A stretch of 64,000 nt of DNA. Origin: Flavobacterium caeni. GTDB lineage: Bacteria > Bacteroidota > Bacteroidia > Flavobacteriales > Flavobacteriaceae. Shown piece after piece: positions 1 to 9,312 of the stretch (positions are counted from its first letter, which is position 1; each line of letters starts with the position of its first letter). The notes below the pieces were generated by a model that was not told the origin of the DNA, did no database searches, and saw only the letters and a list, made by a program, of their open reading frames with translations. The translations under genes were made by a program, and so were the position numbers. Location of the stretch: NCBI RefSeq assembly GCF_900101895.1, contig NZ_FMVF01000006.1, positions 150,759 through 214,758 of the forward strand. The letters are read 5' to 3'.

Positions 1-1014
1 GGCACAGCGGTACCTGGAATTCAAAGGTCTGGTTGGTCGTGTTCAGCGGATCATCGAGTATTTCGACTGTCGTCGCACCTTGAATGACAAACATGGCGTT
101 GCCGTTAAGCCCATCGCCACCGTTGTCGGTCAGCGTAAAGGTATAGATGCATTGGTCCTGCAGTTCACATTCGCCCGTGTTTGCGCCACCGGTATCAAAT
201 GTATTCGATTTGAAGAAAATCGCCGAGTCGAACGCATTGTCGGCCACATTGGCCACCGCCAGTTTGAGGTGGTAGGTTTGGCCCTGTTGCAAAGCGTGGC
301 TGACGGCCAGTTCCGTCGTAAAGCCGTCATACTGTATGCTGGTGTTTACGGCAGGCGTCGTGCCTGTACCGTTGTTGACATAAAAAGCGCAATACTCGCA
401 AGGGCCGCTGTTGGTGATGCCGTTGTTGAGGTTGTTGGTGTTGACAGGGATGCTTGTACCGGGCACCAACGCCAGGTTCTTGGCATTGTTTGTAAACGTG
501 CCCTCGACGCCAGGGCCGCTCAGGAAAATGCCCACCGCATCATGGAATGCCGTGTTGGCCCATTCGGGGTATTCCTCCGAAGCAAATACATAGGAAAGAC
601 TTAGTTGCGCGCCTTGCGCAATAAAGTCGAACTCCAAACAAGCGGTATTCTGGACGGTGTGTATCGTAAGCATATCCAAATCAGGGTCGCCGCTGTAGAA
701 AGGCAATACCGGTAACGCAGCGTCATCCTGGTTGTTGGGGCCCAATGCCACCGCGGTATTTCCGGTGGCCAGCACAATGCCATCGACAAGACCAAGGTTG
801 GTGGGGTTGAACCCCGTAGTGAAAAGCGAGGCCCGGGGGCTTACGACGTTCGCATTGGCGTTGCTTCCGTTGAATTTACATTGGAAATCTGTTCGTTCAA
901 ACCACAAAGTGTGGTGAGCATCTCGGCAGGTGTAACCTGCGAACTGACAACCAGTTGCGCATGCGCGGCGCAAAAAGTCGTTAAGAATACAGCGAGGAGT
1001 ATTTTTCGGATCAT
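1..1014 (-). pseudogene. Choice-of-anchor L domain secreted protein, 5' part, apparent frameshift, runs off the window
   Basis: The ATG at 1014 opens a good Sec signal peptide (MIRKILLAVFLTTFCAAHAQ) and the start of a choice-of-anchor L domain (VTPAEMLTTLCGLNEQISNVN), which then meets a stop at 841-843. The rest of the domain continues without a stop to base 1 in another frame: VSPRASLFTTGFNP, LSYVFASEEYPEW, AVGIFLSGPG and VANVADNAFDSAIFFKS are hallmark segments of this family. Adding one base to the short A/T run near 871-877 would join the two frames as ISNVNFNGSNAN. Such proteins in Bacteroidota are usually large secreted or surface proteins with a T9SS tail, but the C-terminus lies outside the window. 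The break could be a true disruption or a sequencing error in a homopolymer. The gene begins 33 bases after the flavoprotein stop and may share its transcript. Confidence 0.7.
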
Positions 1015-1047
1015 CAGTCGGGAATTTGACGCCAAGTTATCAATTTA

Positions 1048-2259
1048 TTACGAATAAATATGGTCGGCCAAAATAAACCCACCCGTCCACGCATTTTGAA
1101 AGTTAAACCCGCCCGTGATTGCGTCGATGTTGAGGATTTCGCCCGCAAAATAAAGGTCGTCGTGCAGCTTGCTTTGCATCGTCTTGAAATTGATTTCCTT
1201 GAGATCGATGCCGCCCGCGGTGACAAATTCTTCCTTAAACGTACTTTTTCCGTTCACCTGAAAAGTGGCTTGCGTGAGTTCGAGCGCTAGTTTCTGGATT
1301 TGCGTCTTCGACAAATCGGCCCACTTGGTTTCTGGCCCGATTCCCGCCGCCAGGACAATGCTTTCCCACAAACGTTGCACAAGTTCGAATGGCGACTTTT
1401 TGGCCACCGTTTTCTTGGCGTGTTCCAACTTGAGTTCGCGCAGCTGTTCTTCGACTTCGGTCGCGGTGTAATCCTTGAGCCAGTTGACCGCGATCTGGAA
1501 TTGGTATTTTTTGTCGAACAATTCGCGAGCGCCCCATGCCGACAGTTTCAAAATCGCCGGTCCGCTCATGCCCCAGTGCGTAATCAGCAACGGTCCGACC
1601 GATTTGAGTTTGGAATCTTTTACGGTCACCGAAACATCGGCCGAAACGCCAGGCAAATCCTTGATGCGCACGTCCTTGATGTTGAACGTGAACAGCGACG
1701 GCACGGGCGAAACAACCGAATGCCCGAGGGTTTCCATAAGTTGCCACACCTTGGGATTGCTCCCTGTGGCCACAATCAGTTTTTGGCAGGCAAACGTTTC
1801 GCTTTGGGTGTCTATTTTCCAATGTTTTTCAGATTTAAAAATCGATTGTACGCTGCGGCCCTTGAGTACTTCGATTCCTAGTTTTTGCGTGGCCGATAAA
1901 AAACAGTCGATGATGGTGTACGACGAATCGGTCACGGGAAACATCCTTCCGTCGTTTTCGATTTTGAGTTCAACGCCGTGTTTTTCAAACCATTCGATCG
2001 TATCACCCGACGCAAACTGATGGAACGGCCCGCGCAATTCCTTTTCGCCGCGCGGGTAATTTTTCGCGAGTTCGTTCGGAATGAACTGCGCATGCGTCAC
2101 ATTGCAACGTCCGCCGCCCGAGATGCGCACCTTTTCGAGCACCTCCTTGCCGCGTTCGAGGATTGCGATTTTTACCTTCGGATTTTTCTCGACAATGTTG
2201 ATCGCCGTAAAAAAACCCGCCGCGCCGCCGCCGATGATAAGGATGTCGTATGTTTTCAT
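1048..2259 (-). CDS. NAD(P)/FAD-dependent oxidoreductase, HI0933/BaiN family
   Basis: This 403-residue protein starts with a Rossmann dinucleotide-binding motif (IIGGGAAGFFTA, residues 8-19), followed by the family signature VRISGGGRCNVTHA near residues 44-57 and a C-terminal FAD-contacting segment (ITGGFNFQNAWTGGF). This is the HI0933/YhiN/BaiN flavoprotein family, whose length is normally about 400 residues. Members are cytosolic flavoproteins; BaiN of gut clostridia has been linked to bile-acid 7-dehydroxylation, but most members have no proven reaction, so no substrate is assigned. Its ATG overlaps the stop of the upstream phosphodiesterase gene in an ATGA arrangement, which implies translational coupling. 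No odd features are visible. Confidence 0.9.
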   Translation of the reverse strand: MKTYDILIIGGGAAGFFTAINIVEKNPKVKIAILERGKEVLEKVRISGGGRCNVTHAQFIPNELAKNYPRGEKELRGPFHQFASGDTIEWFEKHGVELKIENDGRMFPVTDSSYTIIDCFLSATQKLGIEVLKGRSVQSIFKSEKHWKIDTQSETFACQKLIVATGSNPKVWQLMETLGHSVVSPVPSLFTFNIKDVRIKDLPGVSADVSVTVKDSKLKSVGPLLITHWGMSGPAILKLSAWGARELFDKKYQFQIAVNWLKDYTATEVEEQLRELKLEHAKKTVAKKSPFELVQRLWESIVLAAGIGPETKWADLSKTQIQKLALELTQATFQVNGKSTFKEEFVTAGGIDLKEINFKTMQSKLHDDLYFAGEILNIDAITGGFNFQNAWTGGFILADHIYS

Positions 2260-2939
2260 AACCTGTCGGGAAAATCAGTAATGATGCCGTCTACACCCAA
2301 CGATGTGACCCGGTGCAAGTCTTCGAATTCGTTGACGGTCCAGGTGTAGACTTTGACGTTTTGCGTCTGCATGCGCGCCACATTTTCGTCGGTGAGCAAG
2401 TGAAAGTACGGATGGATCGTCTCGGCGTTGATGACTTTGGCGAATGCGATGGCCAAATCCAGATCGGTGCTCGTGAGCACGCCCAGCGGGATTTCGGCAT
2501 GCAGCGCGCGTACCTTTTCGAGTGCGAGCCAATCGAACGACGAAATCAAAAAGTCGCTGTATTGCCAGCCTTTTTCGAGCACGTATTTTTCGATCAAAAG
2601 CACCACGGGTTCGGCCGTTTCAAATACTTTGAGTTCGATGTTGACCAACACTTTTCGGTCGACCAAATCGAATACTTCCGAAAGCGTCGGGATTTCGAAT
2701 TGAAAATCGATCCGATGCGTCTTCAACACGGCCAGCGGTTGTTGTTTGACCGCACCTTTTCCGTCGGTTGTGCGGTCGATGGTCTCGTCGTGCATCACGA
2801 TCACTTGCCCATCGGCACTCAAATGCACGTCGAGTTCGATGCCGTTGGCGCCCAAATCGATGGCCTTTTGGAAGCTCGCGAGCGTATTTTCGGGCAAATG
2901 TCCTTTGGCGCCGCGGTGTCCGATGTTCGCTGTTTTCAT
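2256..2939 (-). CDS. Glycerophosphodiester phosphodiesterase
   Basis: The 227-residue protein begins MKTANIGHRGAKGHLPENT, carrying the catalytic HRG motif at residues 8-10 and the paired metal-binding E and D in GIELDVH. MHDETIDRTT (second catalytic His) and the C-terminal WTVNEFEDL and GVDGIITDFP segments complete a short TIM-barrel GDPD domain. It should hydrolyse glycerophosphodiesters to glycerol 3-phosphate and an alcohol. No signal peptide is present, so a cytosolic role in phospholipid head-group recycling is likely. The open frame extends further upstream, but that extension crosses the terminator of the preceding amylase gene; the ATG at 2939 fits the family start. The stop overlaps the next gene by four bases. 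Confidence 0.93.
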   Translation of the reverse strand: MKTANIGHRGAKGHLPENTLASFQKAIDLGANGIELDVHLSADGQVIVMHDETIDRTTDGKGAVKQQPLAVLKTHRIDFQFEIPTLSEVFDLVDRKVLVNIELKVFETAEPVVLLIEKYVLEKGWQYSDFLISSFDWLALEKVRALHAEIPLGVLTSTDLDLAIAFAKVINAETIHPYFHLLTDENVARMQTQNVKVYTWTVNEFEDLHRVTSLGVDGIITDFPDRL

Positions 2940-2949
2940 GCGACAAAAA

Positions 2950-2973
2950 TAAAAAACGCCCCGAAAGGCGTTT
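2950..2973 (-). terminator. Rho-independent terminator of the amylase operon
   Basis: A 7-bp stem (AAACGCC paired with GGCGTTT, loop CCGAAA) lies directly after the stop of the GH13 gene. On the minus strand it is followed by a T-rich tract, so it ends the minus-strand maltodextrin operon and separates it from the phosphodiesterase gene. Confidence 0.8.
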
Positions 2974-2977
2974 GGTT

Positions 2978-4633
2978 TTATTTGACTTGTTCGAGCAATA
3001 CGGTCGAAAATTCGGTGTCGATGATCACGAGTCCTTTTTCGGACGTGGCCAGTTTTCCCGAATAGGCGTCGCGCAGCTTGGTGCCGTCCCGGAACACCGA
3101 TTTGACGGTGATGATCTTGCGGCCCACAGGCAAGTCGAGCCCCACGATTACCCGGTCCAGGTAGTCGTCCTTGACAAAGCCACGACTGAAAACATAAGGG
3201 CTGGCTTCGATTTGTTTGTGCACGCCAGCGCCCACGCTCGGGTGGTTTTTGCGGAATTGCCCCAGCTTTTGCCAGTGTTCCAGTATGCGTTGTTTGTCTT
3301 TGTTCGCGGCCAGTTCGTCCCAATTCATGAACGAACGCAGCGTGGCATCGCCTTCGGTGCCTTCGACCACGAGCGAGCGCCCGGTCTCGTCGCCATAATA
3401 CACTTGCGAAACGCCCGGCGATAGGAGCAATTTGGTGCCGCTTTCGATGCTTTTTTCGCGTTTGGCGTCAAACGGCGTCCCGTCGTCGTGCGAAGAAAGG
3501 TAGTTCAGTACGCTAAAGTCTTCGAGCTCGGTATTGAGTTTGGTCGAATATTTCGAGAAAATGTATTCGTATTCGCGTTGTGCGTCCCATTTGAATTCGA
3601 AGTTGATCATGCTGTTGAAGCCGTGGGCAAAATAGTTGACCTTTTTGTCGCCAAAGTCAAAATTTTTGCCCGCCGACACACCGTAGTTGTACACTTCGGC
3701 AATCGTATAAAATTTGTTGTCGTCTAAAACTTTCGACGGATTGGCCTTTTTCCAGGCGGCAAACGACCATTCGCATTGGGTCTTGAATTCGCCCCAAACG
3801 CCTTCCTCGGTGTGTTTGACCGTATCGGCGCGGTAACCGTCGATCCCGAACTCGGTGATGTAATCGGTCAGCCATTTGATGATGTAATATTTGGGCGCGC
3901 GCGGATACCCCGTTCTTTTGAAAAATGCATCAAGCGACGCGATTTCGGCATCGTATCGGCCTTCTTTTTTCCATTTTTCGATCAAAAAGGCTGGGAGTTC
4001 GACATTTTGCGTGCTTTCGGTCAAAATGTCGGGCAGGTTCTTGACCAGCGTACAGGCCGTGGTCGTCTCGAACGTTTTGTGGTCGCACTGCGGCCCGGTG
4101 CGTACCCAATCCGACGGCCAAACCGTATCGACGTCGGTGACCGGTCCGGTGTGGTTGATCACGGCGTCGAGCAAAATCCGGATGCCGTGCGCGTGCGCTT
4201 TTTCGACGAGTTCCTTCAAATCGGCCTTGGTCCCGAAATTCGGGTCGAGCGCCGTCCAATCGCGGGTCCAATACCCGTGGAACCCGTACGAGAATCCCGT
4301 GCCTTCGTCTACGCCGCCGTGGATTTGCTCGACGATGGGCGTAAACCAAATCGCGTTGATACCGAGTTGGTCAAAATAACCGTCGTCGATTTTTTGGATG
4401 ATGCCGCGCAGATCGCCGCCTTCAAAACCGCGCAATTTCCCAGGTTTCTTGGTACGGTCAAAGTTGACATCGTTCGATTTGTCGCCGTTGTTAAAACGAT
4501 CGGTCATCAAAAAATACAGGTTGGCACCTTCCCAAACAAAGGGCGTTTTGGATTTTTTTGGGGCATTTTGTGCGTTCATCGGCAAAGTCAAGCAGGCTAG
4601 TGTAAGCAGGATCAGTGATTTGAATTGGTTCAT
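2978..4633 (-). CDS. Secreted alpha-amylase family enzyme (GH13)
   Basis: A 551-residue GH13 enzyme with a Sec signal peptide (residues 1-21, ending LPMNAQ). The conserved regions of the barrel are visible: DAVINH near residue 157, GYRADTVKH with the nucleophile Asp near 270, IAEVYN with the acid/base Glu near 313, and LSSHDDG with the third catalytic Asp near 383. A C-terminal all-beta domain follows. It should cleave alpha-1,4 bonds of starch or maltodextrins in the periplasm or at the cell surface; no T9SS tail or lipobox is present, so the periplasm is favoured. Its ATG overlaps the stop of the GH31 gene by one base (TGATG), indicating coupled translation, and a terminator follows its stop. 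The precise product pattern cannot be told from sequence. Confidence 0.93.
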   Translation of the reverse strand: MNQFKSLILLTLACLTLPMNAQNAPKKSKTPFVWEGANLYFLMTDRFNNGDKSNDVNFDRTKKPGKLRGFEGGDLRGIIQKIDDGYFDQLGINAIWFTPIVEQIHGGVDEGTGFSYGFHGYWTRDWTALDPNFGTKADLKELVEKAHAHGIRILLDAVINHTGPVTDVDTVWPSDWVRTGPQCDHKTFETTTACTLVKNLPDILTESTQNVELPAFLIEKWKKEGRYDAEIASLDAFFKRTGYPRAPKYYIIKWLTDYITEFGIDGYRADTVKHTEEGVWGEFKTQCEWSFAAWKKANPSKVLDDNKFYTIAEVYNYGVSAGKNFDFGDKKVNYFAHGFNSMINFEFKWDAQREYEYIFSKYSTKLNTELEDFSVLNYLSSHDDGTPFDAKREKSIESGTKLLLSPGVSQVYYGDETGRSLVVEGTEGDATLRSFMNWDELAANKDKQRILEHWQKLGQFRKNHPSVGAGVHKQIEASPYVFSRGFVKDDYLDRVIVGLDLPVGRKIITVKSVFRDGTKLRDAYSGKLATSEKGLVIIDTEFSTVLLEQVK

Positions 4634-7005
4634 CAGCGTTCTATTTTAATGTCTTTTGTAGTTCCTTTTTCGAGAAAAACTGGGATTTCTAGCGAATTGT
4701 CCGCGACTTTAAAAGTAACGTTTTTTCCGTTAACCGATACTTTTTTAGCCGACGAAAGGTTGTGCACGATCAGGTTGATATGTTTGTCCTGCACTTTGGC
4801 GTCCTTCTGCACGCGGTTGGCCACCGAGATGAGGATGACATTGGCTTTCGGCGTACACGAAAAATTCACGGTTTCCGATTGGTTTTTGCGCGACGCATCA
4901 GGTGTTTGCCCATCGTCGTGGTACAGCGTGAAAGTGCGCATCGGCTTGGTTGGATCCCAATAGAAGTGCATGTCGAAGCGACTGAGTGTATAGGCCGATG
5001 TGTTTTGTATCGTTGCAATCATCGGCACAAAGGCATTGCTCCGCACAAATGTCGGGATGTGGTCTGCCGTTACCTTGACCGACTCGGTTCGTCCGCCGCC
5101 AAAAAGATGCCCGGTGTAAAAATCGAACCAATTGCTGCCCTTCGGGAAATAGATGGTTTCTTGCGCGACACCAGGCTTGACGATCGGATGCACCAAAAAC
5201 GCATCGCCCCACAAATAGGTGCTGCTGTCGTTGTACAAAGCAGTATTGTTGGGCTCTTCGAAAAACATCGGACGCATGAGCGGCGCTCCCGACACCGCGT
5301 TTTCATACGCAATCGAGTAGTTGTACGGCAACAATTGGTAGCGCAATTCAACCTGTTTCTTGGCGGCGGCTTTGGTTACGATGTCTTTGTAGACGGGCTC
5401 TGGCGCAACATCGTCGTGCGCGTGCGGACGGAAAATCGGTTGGAATACGCCGTATTGCAACCAGCGCAAATAGAGTTCGTTGTCGAAATAATCGCCGGCA
5501 AATCCGCCCAAATCCGAGTGCATGAAGCCAATGCCCTGCAAGCCCATGCCAAGTGAAATCTCAGGCTGCGATTGCAAACCATTCCAGCTACGCGACACAT
5601 CGCCGCTCCACGGCACCATGCCGTAGCGTTGCGAGCCCGAATAACCGGCGCGCATCAGGATGAACGGACGCACGTTCGGGAAGTCTTTTTGGTAGCCTTC
5701 GAACACCATTTTGGCCCAGTTGTGCCCGTAGATGTTGTGCACTTCGCTCGCTTTTCCTTTGGCGGTAATCACTTTTGATGGGAACGCTTCGGGTTCGCCC
5801 AAATCGCCCCACCAGCCGCCAACACCTTGGTTCGCGAGGTTTTTGTAGATATTCCAGAACCAGGTTTTGCCTTCGGGTTTGAACACATCGACGATGCCGC
5901 CGTTGCCGAAATAGAAATCGAAGATGGCAGATTTGCCCGATTTTTCGGTCGCGAGTACCTTTTTCGCATCGGCTTCCTGCCATTTGGACGAAGTCGTGAG
6001 GATGAACGGCTCGGTAATCAGGATCGTTTTGATGTTTTTGGCGTTGAGGTCGGCCATCATTTTTTCTGGGTTCGAGAATGTTTCGCGGTCCCATTCGAGG
6101 TTGCCGAGCGTGCCTTGGATTTTCTTTCCGAACCAATACAGATCGAGGATGATCGCATCGACCGGAATCTGGTCTTGTTCAAATTTCTTGATCGTTTTTT
6201 CGACCTGGTCTTGGTCATGATATCCGAATCGGCTCGCAAAATTGCCGAATGCCCAACGCGGCAACAGCGGTTGCGTACCCGTGAGCTGCGTGTAGTTTTG
6301 GATCAAATCTTCCCAACGGTCGCCCGCGATGACTTGATAGGTCTTGCGTCCCGACGACGGTTGGTAGGCGAGGGTGTTGTTTTTTTGGCTGTCCAAATCG
6401 AGTTCGGCGAGCGACGCATTGTCGAAATGCACCGCATAAATCTTCGAAGACAGCACCATCGGAATCGAAAAATTGAGCAATTCAGATCGGTCGCCATAGC
6501 CATAATGCGCCTGGTTGCGCAGCTTGAGTTTGTTGCCGCGGCGGTTGAGCCCAAGGGCACGTGCGCCGCCGCCATACAAGGCTTCGGTGGCGTCGAGGTT
6601 GAAATCGAGCGTTTGGGTCGAATCTTTTTTGGTGTAGCCGTTTTTCTCGGAAAGCAACGTTTTGCCTTTGTAATTGTAGGCGATCTGGAACGGCGATTTC
6701 GTTATCTTGACGTTGATACCCGACGTATTCAAAACGATTTGGTTACCGTAATCCTTGACTTTTGCAAGTCCCGATTTGGGAACCAAAACAACGGCGTGTG
6801 ATTCGGGATTGAGCACTTCGTCGTTGGGAACAAATGCCGTTTCGACAATCGATTCCGAATACGGTTTGATGACGTATTTGCCATCGGAAACAGTGATTTC
6901 GAGTTGGTTTTTGTTGGCTTTGAACGAGACGAATTTGCGTTCGGAATTCTGAGCCCACGTTGCAATGTGGACCGAACACAGTAATAAAATGAGAAGTTTC
7001 TTCAT
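4633..7005 (-). CDS. Alpha-glucosidase family enzyme (GH31)
   Basis: A 790-residue GH31 protein with a signal peptide (residues 1-18, ending ATWAQ) and an N-terminal beta-sandwich domain. The catalytic barrel holds GGWWGDLGEPE, whose Asp near residue 401 occupies the nucleophile position, and WSGDVSRSW, whose Asp near 469 is the acid/base. A proximal C-terminal beta domain (LMRPMFFEEPNNTALY) and a distal one complete the usual GH31 plan. It should release glucose from the non-reducing end of maltodextrins in the periplasm, although some GH31 enzymes of this motif type act on other alpha-linkages or as transglucosidases. It lies between the two GH13 genes of the minus-strand cluster and is translationally coupled to the downstream amylase gene. 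Confidence 0.92.
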   Translation of the reverse strand: MKKLLILLLCSVHIATWAQNSERKFVSFKANKNQLEITVSDGKYVIKPYSESIVETAFVPNDEVLNPESHAVVLVPKSGLAKVKDYGNQIVLNTSGINVKITKSPFQIAYNYKGKTLLSEKNGYTKKDSTQTLDFNLDATEALYGGGARALGLNRRGNKLKLRNQAHYGYGDRSELLNFSIPMVLSSKIYAVHFDNASLAELDLDSQKNNTLAYQPSSGRKTYQVIAGDRWEDLIQNYTQLTGTQPLLPRWAFGNFASRFGYHDQDQVEKTIKKFEQDQIPVDAIILDLYWFGKKIQGTLGNLEWDRETFSNPEKMMADLNAKNIKTILITEPFILTTSSKWQEADAKKVLATEKSGKSAIFDFYFGNGGIVDVFKPEGKTWFWNIYKNLANQGVGGWWGDLGEPEAFPSKVITAKGKASEVHNIYGHNWAKMVFEGYQKDFPNVRPFILMRAGYSGSQRYGMVPWSGDVSRSWNGLQSQPEISLGMGLQGIGFMHSDLGGFAGDYFDNELYLRWLQYGVFQPIFRPHAHDDVAPEPVYKDIVTKAAAKKQVELRYQLLPYNYSIAYENAVSGAPLMRPMFFEEPNNTALYNDSSTYLWGDAFLVHPIVKPGVAQETIYFPKGSNWFDFYTGHLFGGGRTESVKVTADHIPTFVRSNAFVPMIATIQNTSAYTLSRFDMHFYWDPTKPMRTFTLYHDDGQTPDASRKNQSETVNFSCTPKANVILISVANRVQKDAKVQDKHINLIVHNLSSAKKVSVNGKNVTFKVADNSLEIPVFLEKGTTKDIKIER

Positions 7006-7019
7006 GCACGGATTTTTTT

Positions 7020-7100
7020 AGCCCCGATGGCAGCCGGCATCCTTTTGTTCCGCTTCTTTAGCGGACAAAAGATAAAGGCGAACAGCGGGATTAGCTCCTA
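7020..7100 (+). repeat. Dispersed hairpin element, copy A
   Basis: This copy fills the gap between the GH31 start and the neighbouring GH13 stop. Reading the plus strand it has a left repeat (GATGGCAGCCGGCATCC), a hairpin with arms TTTTGTTCCGCT and AGCGGACAAAA, and a degenerate right repeat (GATAAAGGCGAACAGC), then ATTAGCTCCTAA. It matches copies B, C and D in outline while its stem sequence differs. Confidence 0.7.
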
Positions 7101-7103
7101 AAA

Positions 7104-8936
7104 TTAATTCAATTCCAAAATATAAGCCGACTTGGCTTCGATCGAAACATCGTTCTTCAAATCGACGGTTTTGCCCGAAATGACGTCCTTGCCCGATTTG
7201 AAATTCCCGATGCTCTCGGCAAAACGGCTCGTCTTGAACGTACGCGCCTCATTGCTGTTGTTTAAAACCACCATCACCGATTTTTGGTCGTCGTAACGGA
7301 AATACACATACACGTTGTCCTGCGGCAAATACTGCTTGGTTTTGCCCTTGTGGATCACACCCGCCGATTTTCTCCAGTTGAACAACTTGCTCGAAAAGTC
7401 GAAAAATTGCTTTTGCTGCGCGTCGCGTCCAACCGACGTAAAGGCGTTGTTGGCATCGCCGTTCCAGCCGCCCGGGAAGTCGTGGCGGATGTCCGGATCG
7501 CCTTTGGCCTTGTCGCCTGCCATCCCGATTTCTGAGCCGTAGTAGATTTGCGGAATCCCGCGGACGGTGGCAATCAAACTCATCGCGAGCTGGTATTTCT
7601 TGAAGTCGTTTTTGTAGACTTCGTTGAGGCGGTTGGTGTCGTGGTTTTCGGCAAACACCAAAATGTTGTCGATGTCCGGGTACAAAAAGTCGTTCGTGAA
7701 ATTGTCGTAGAATTTGACCGCGCCTTTGTCCCATTCGCCTTTGTCTTCGTTCAGGGCCGACATCATCGCGCCCTGCAGCGTAAAATCCATGACGCTCGGC
7801 AGGTGCGAATTGTAGCTTTGCAACGCGCCGATTTTCGAATCTTTTTGCCAATAGGCCATTTGCGCCTGGTCGTTCATCCAGACCTCGCCGGTGATGTTAA
7901 AGTGCGGATATTCGTCCATGATGGCTTTGGTCCATTCGGATATGCCTTTTTTGTCGCAGTAAGAATACGTATCGACGCGGAAACCGTCCAAATCGGCATA
8001 TTCAATCCACCAAATCGCGTTTTGGATCAGGTATTTGTTGACGAGCGGATTGGCCTGGTTCAAATCGGGCATCGATTGCACGAACCAACCGTCGACGCAG
8101 TATTTGTGATCGATATCAGCCGCGTTTGGATCGAATTGCGTGGCCATGCGGTAGTTCGATTGCGCGTAGCCCGGAAATTGGTGGATCCAATCGTACGTTG
8201 GCAAATCCTTGACCATCCAATGCTCGGATCCCCAATGATTCGTGACGTAATCGAGAATCAACTTCATGTCGCGCTTATGTAATTCCGATGAAAGTCTCAA
8301 ATAATCCTCGTTCGTTCCATATCTTGGATCGATGCGGTACACATCCGATTGCGCATAACCGTGGTACGAACCGCGCGGGGCGTTGTCCTCGCAAAGCGGC
8401 GTGTTCCAAATGGCCGTCGCGCCCAATTCCTTGATATAATCGAGGTTTTTGATGATGCCTTCGATGTCGCCGCCGTGACGCGAACCGGGTTTGGAGCGGT
8501 CTGCTTTTTCCGCCGAATCTGCAGTCGAGTCGTTGCCGGGATTGCCGTTGGCGAAACGGTCGGGCATGATGAGGTAAATCAAATCTGACGAGTCGAAACC
8601 TTTGCGCAGCGCTGAATCTTTTTTGCGGCTTTTGAGCGAATAGTTCTTCGTGAACGCAACTTTGTTTTTGTTCTTGAAGGAAAACGTCAAATCTGACGCG
8701 GGAACGTTTTTGGTGTCGATCGTGACGAAAACGTAGTTGGGGTTTTGGGTTTTTTGGACGCCGGTGATGACGACGTTGTTGGTGACCGATACGTCGTATT
8801 GGGCGATGTTTTTGCCGTAGAACATGATTTGGAGTTCGGGGTTTTGCATGCCGGCGTACCAGAAAGGAGGTTCGGTTTTTTGCAGTTGCGCGACTGCGGA
8901 CGCGGAGATTAATAGAAGGAAGATTAGTTTTTTCAT
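7104..8936 (-). CDS. Neopullulanase/cyclomaltodextrinase-like GH13 enzyme (SusA-like)
   Basis: A 610-residue GH13 protein. The ATG at 8936 gives a signal peptide (MKKLIFLLLISASAVAQ); the open frame runs further upstream only through repeat copy B. After an N-terminal cyclomaltodextrinase-type beta-sandwich (about residues 20-115) comes the barrel: DYVTNHWG, GFRVDTYSY with the nucleophile Asp near 322, ITGEVW with Glu near 351, and FAENHDTNR with Asp near 433. A C-terminal beta domain follows. The architecture matches SusA of Bacteroides, a periplasmic enzyme that trims maltodextrins, pullulan or cyclodextrins to maltose and panose. It is separated from the GH31 gene by repeat copy A, and from the phosphorylase gene by a 957-base gap, so it may have its own promoter. 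Confidence 0.9.
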   Translation of the reverse strand: MKKLIFLLLISASAVAQLQKTEPPFWYAGMQNPELQIMFYGKNIAQYDVSVTNNVVITGVQKTQNPNYVFVTIDTKNVPASDLTFSFKNKNKVAFTKNYSLKSRKKDSALRKGFDSSDLIYLIMPDRFANGNPGNDSTADSAEKADRSKPGSRHGGDIEGIIKNLDYIKELGATAIWNTPLCEDNAPRGSYHGYAQSDVYRIDPRYGTNEDYLRLSSELHKRDMKLILDYVTNHWGSEHWMVKDLPTYDWIHQFPGYAQSNYRMATQFDPNAADIDHKYCVDGWFVQSMPDLNQANPLVNKYLIQNAIWWIEYADLDGFRVDTYSYCDKKGISEWTKAIMDEYPHFNITGEVWMNDQAQMAYWQKDSKIGALQSYNSHLPSVMDFTLQGAMMSALNEDKGEWDKGAVKFYDNFTNDFLYPDIDNILVFAENHDTNRLNEVYKNDFKKYQLAMSLIATVRGIPQIYYGSEIGMAGDKAKGDPDIRHDFPGGWNGDANNAFTSVGRDAQQKQFFDFSSKLFNWRKSAGVIHKGKTKQYLPQDNVYVYFRYDDQKSVMVVLNNSNEARTFKTSRFAESIGNFKSGKDVISGKTVDLKNDVSIEAKSAYILELN

Positions 8937-8953
8937 ATTATAGGATTGTGTTG

Positions 8954-9041
8954 TTAGGAGCTGTTTCCCGCTTTTCACTGCAATCTTTTTGCGGCTCCAC
9001 TGCGTTGCGCCGCAAAAAGGATTTCCGTTGCAATCGGGGCT
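8954..9041 (-). repeat. Dispersed hairpin element, copy B
   Basis: On the minus strand it reads AGCCCCGATTGCAACGG, then AAATCC, a hairpin with arms TTTTTGCGGC and GCCGCAAAAA, a right repeat GATTGCAGTGAAAAGC, and CAGCTCCTAA. It ends 17 bases before the start codon of the SusA-like gene and is in the sense orientation, so it would be part of that gene's leader if transcribed through. Confidence 0.75.
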
Positions 9042-9107
9042 AGGGATTTGCAGTTTTGTTTGAACGTTTTTCAAAACTGGACGTTTTGGAATTCTAAGAA
9101 CATTTCG

Positions 9108-9312
9108 CCGGCGGCGGGCCTACTTTTAGCTCACCAAAATAATATTTGTTTTTGGTGTTCGCTGAACCTCGTCCCTCGGTTTGTCTCGCAACAAAAGTAG
9201 CAAAAGTGCGTAGGCGCAGACCTTTCGGCGACCAGCCAAGTTTTCGATGGCGAAAACAAATTAACTCGGCTGCGCCTCAAACAGAATTTGTTTTTTGCGC
9301 CCTCTTCAAACG
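9108..9312 (+). repeat. Repeat module M1 (inverted partner of M2)
   Basis: It contains GGGCCTACTTTT (9,116-9,127), CAAAAGTAGCAAAA (9,192-9,205) and a hairpin with arms AAAACAAATT and AATTTGTTTT around a loop containing ACTCGGCTGCGCCTCA (about 9,253-9,294). All three blocks recur in the same order, inverted, in M2. Confidence 0.65.
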
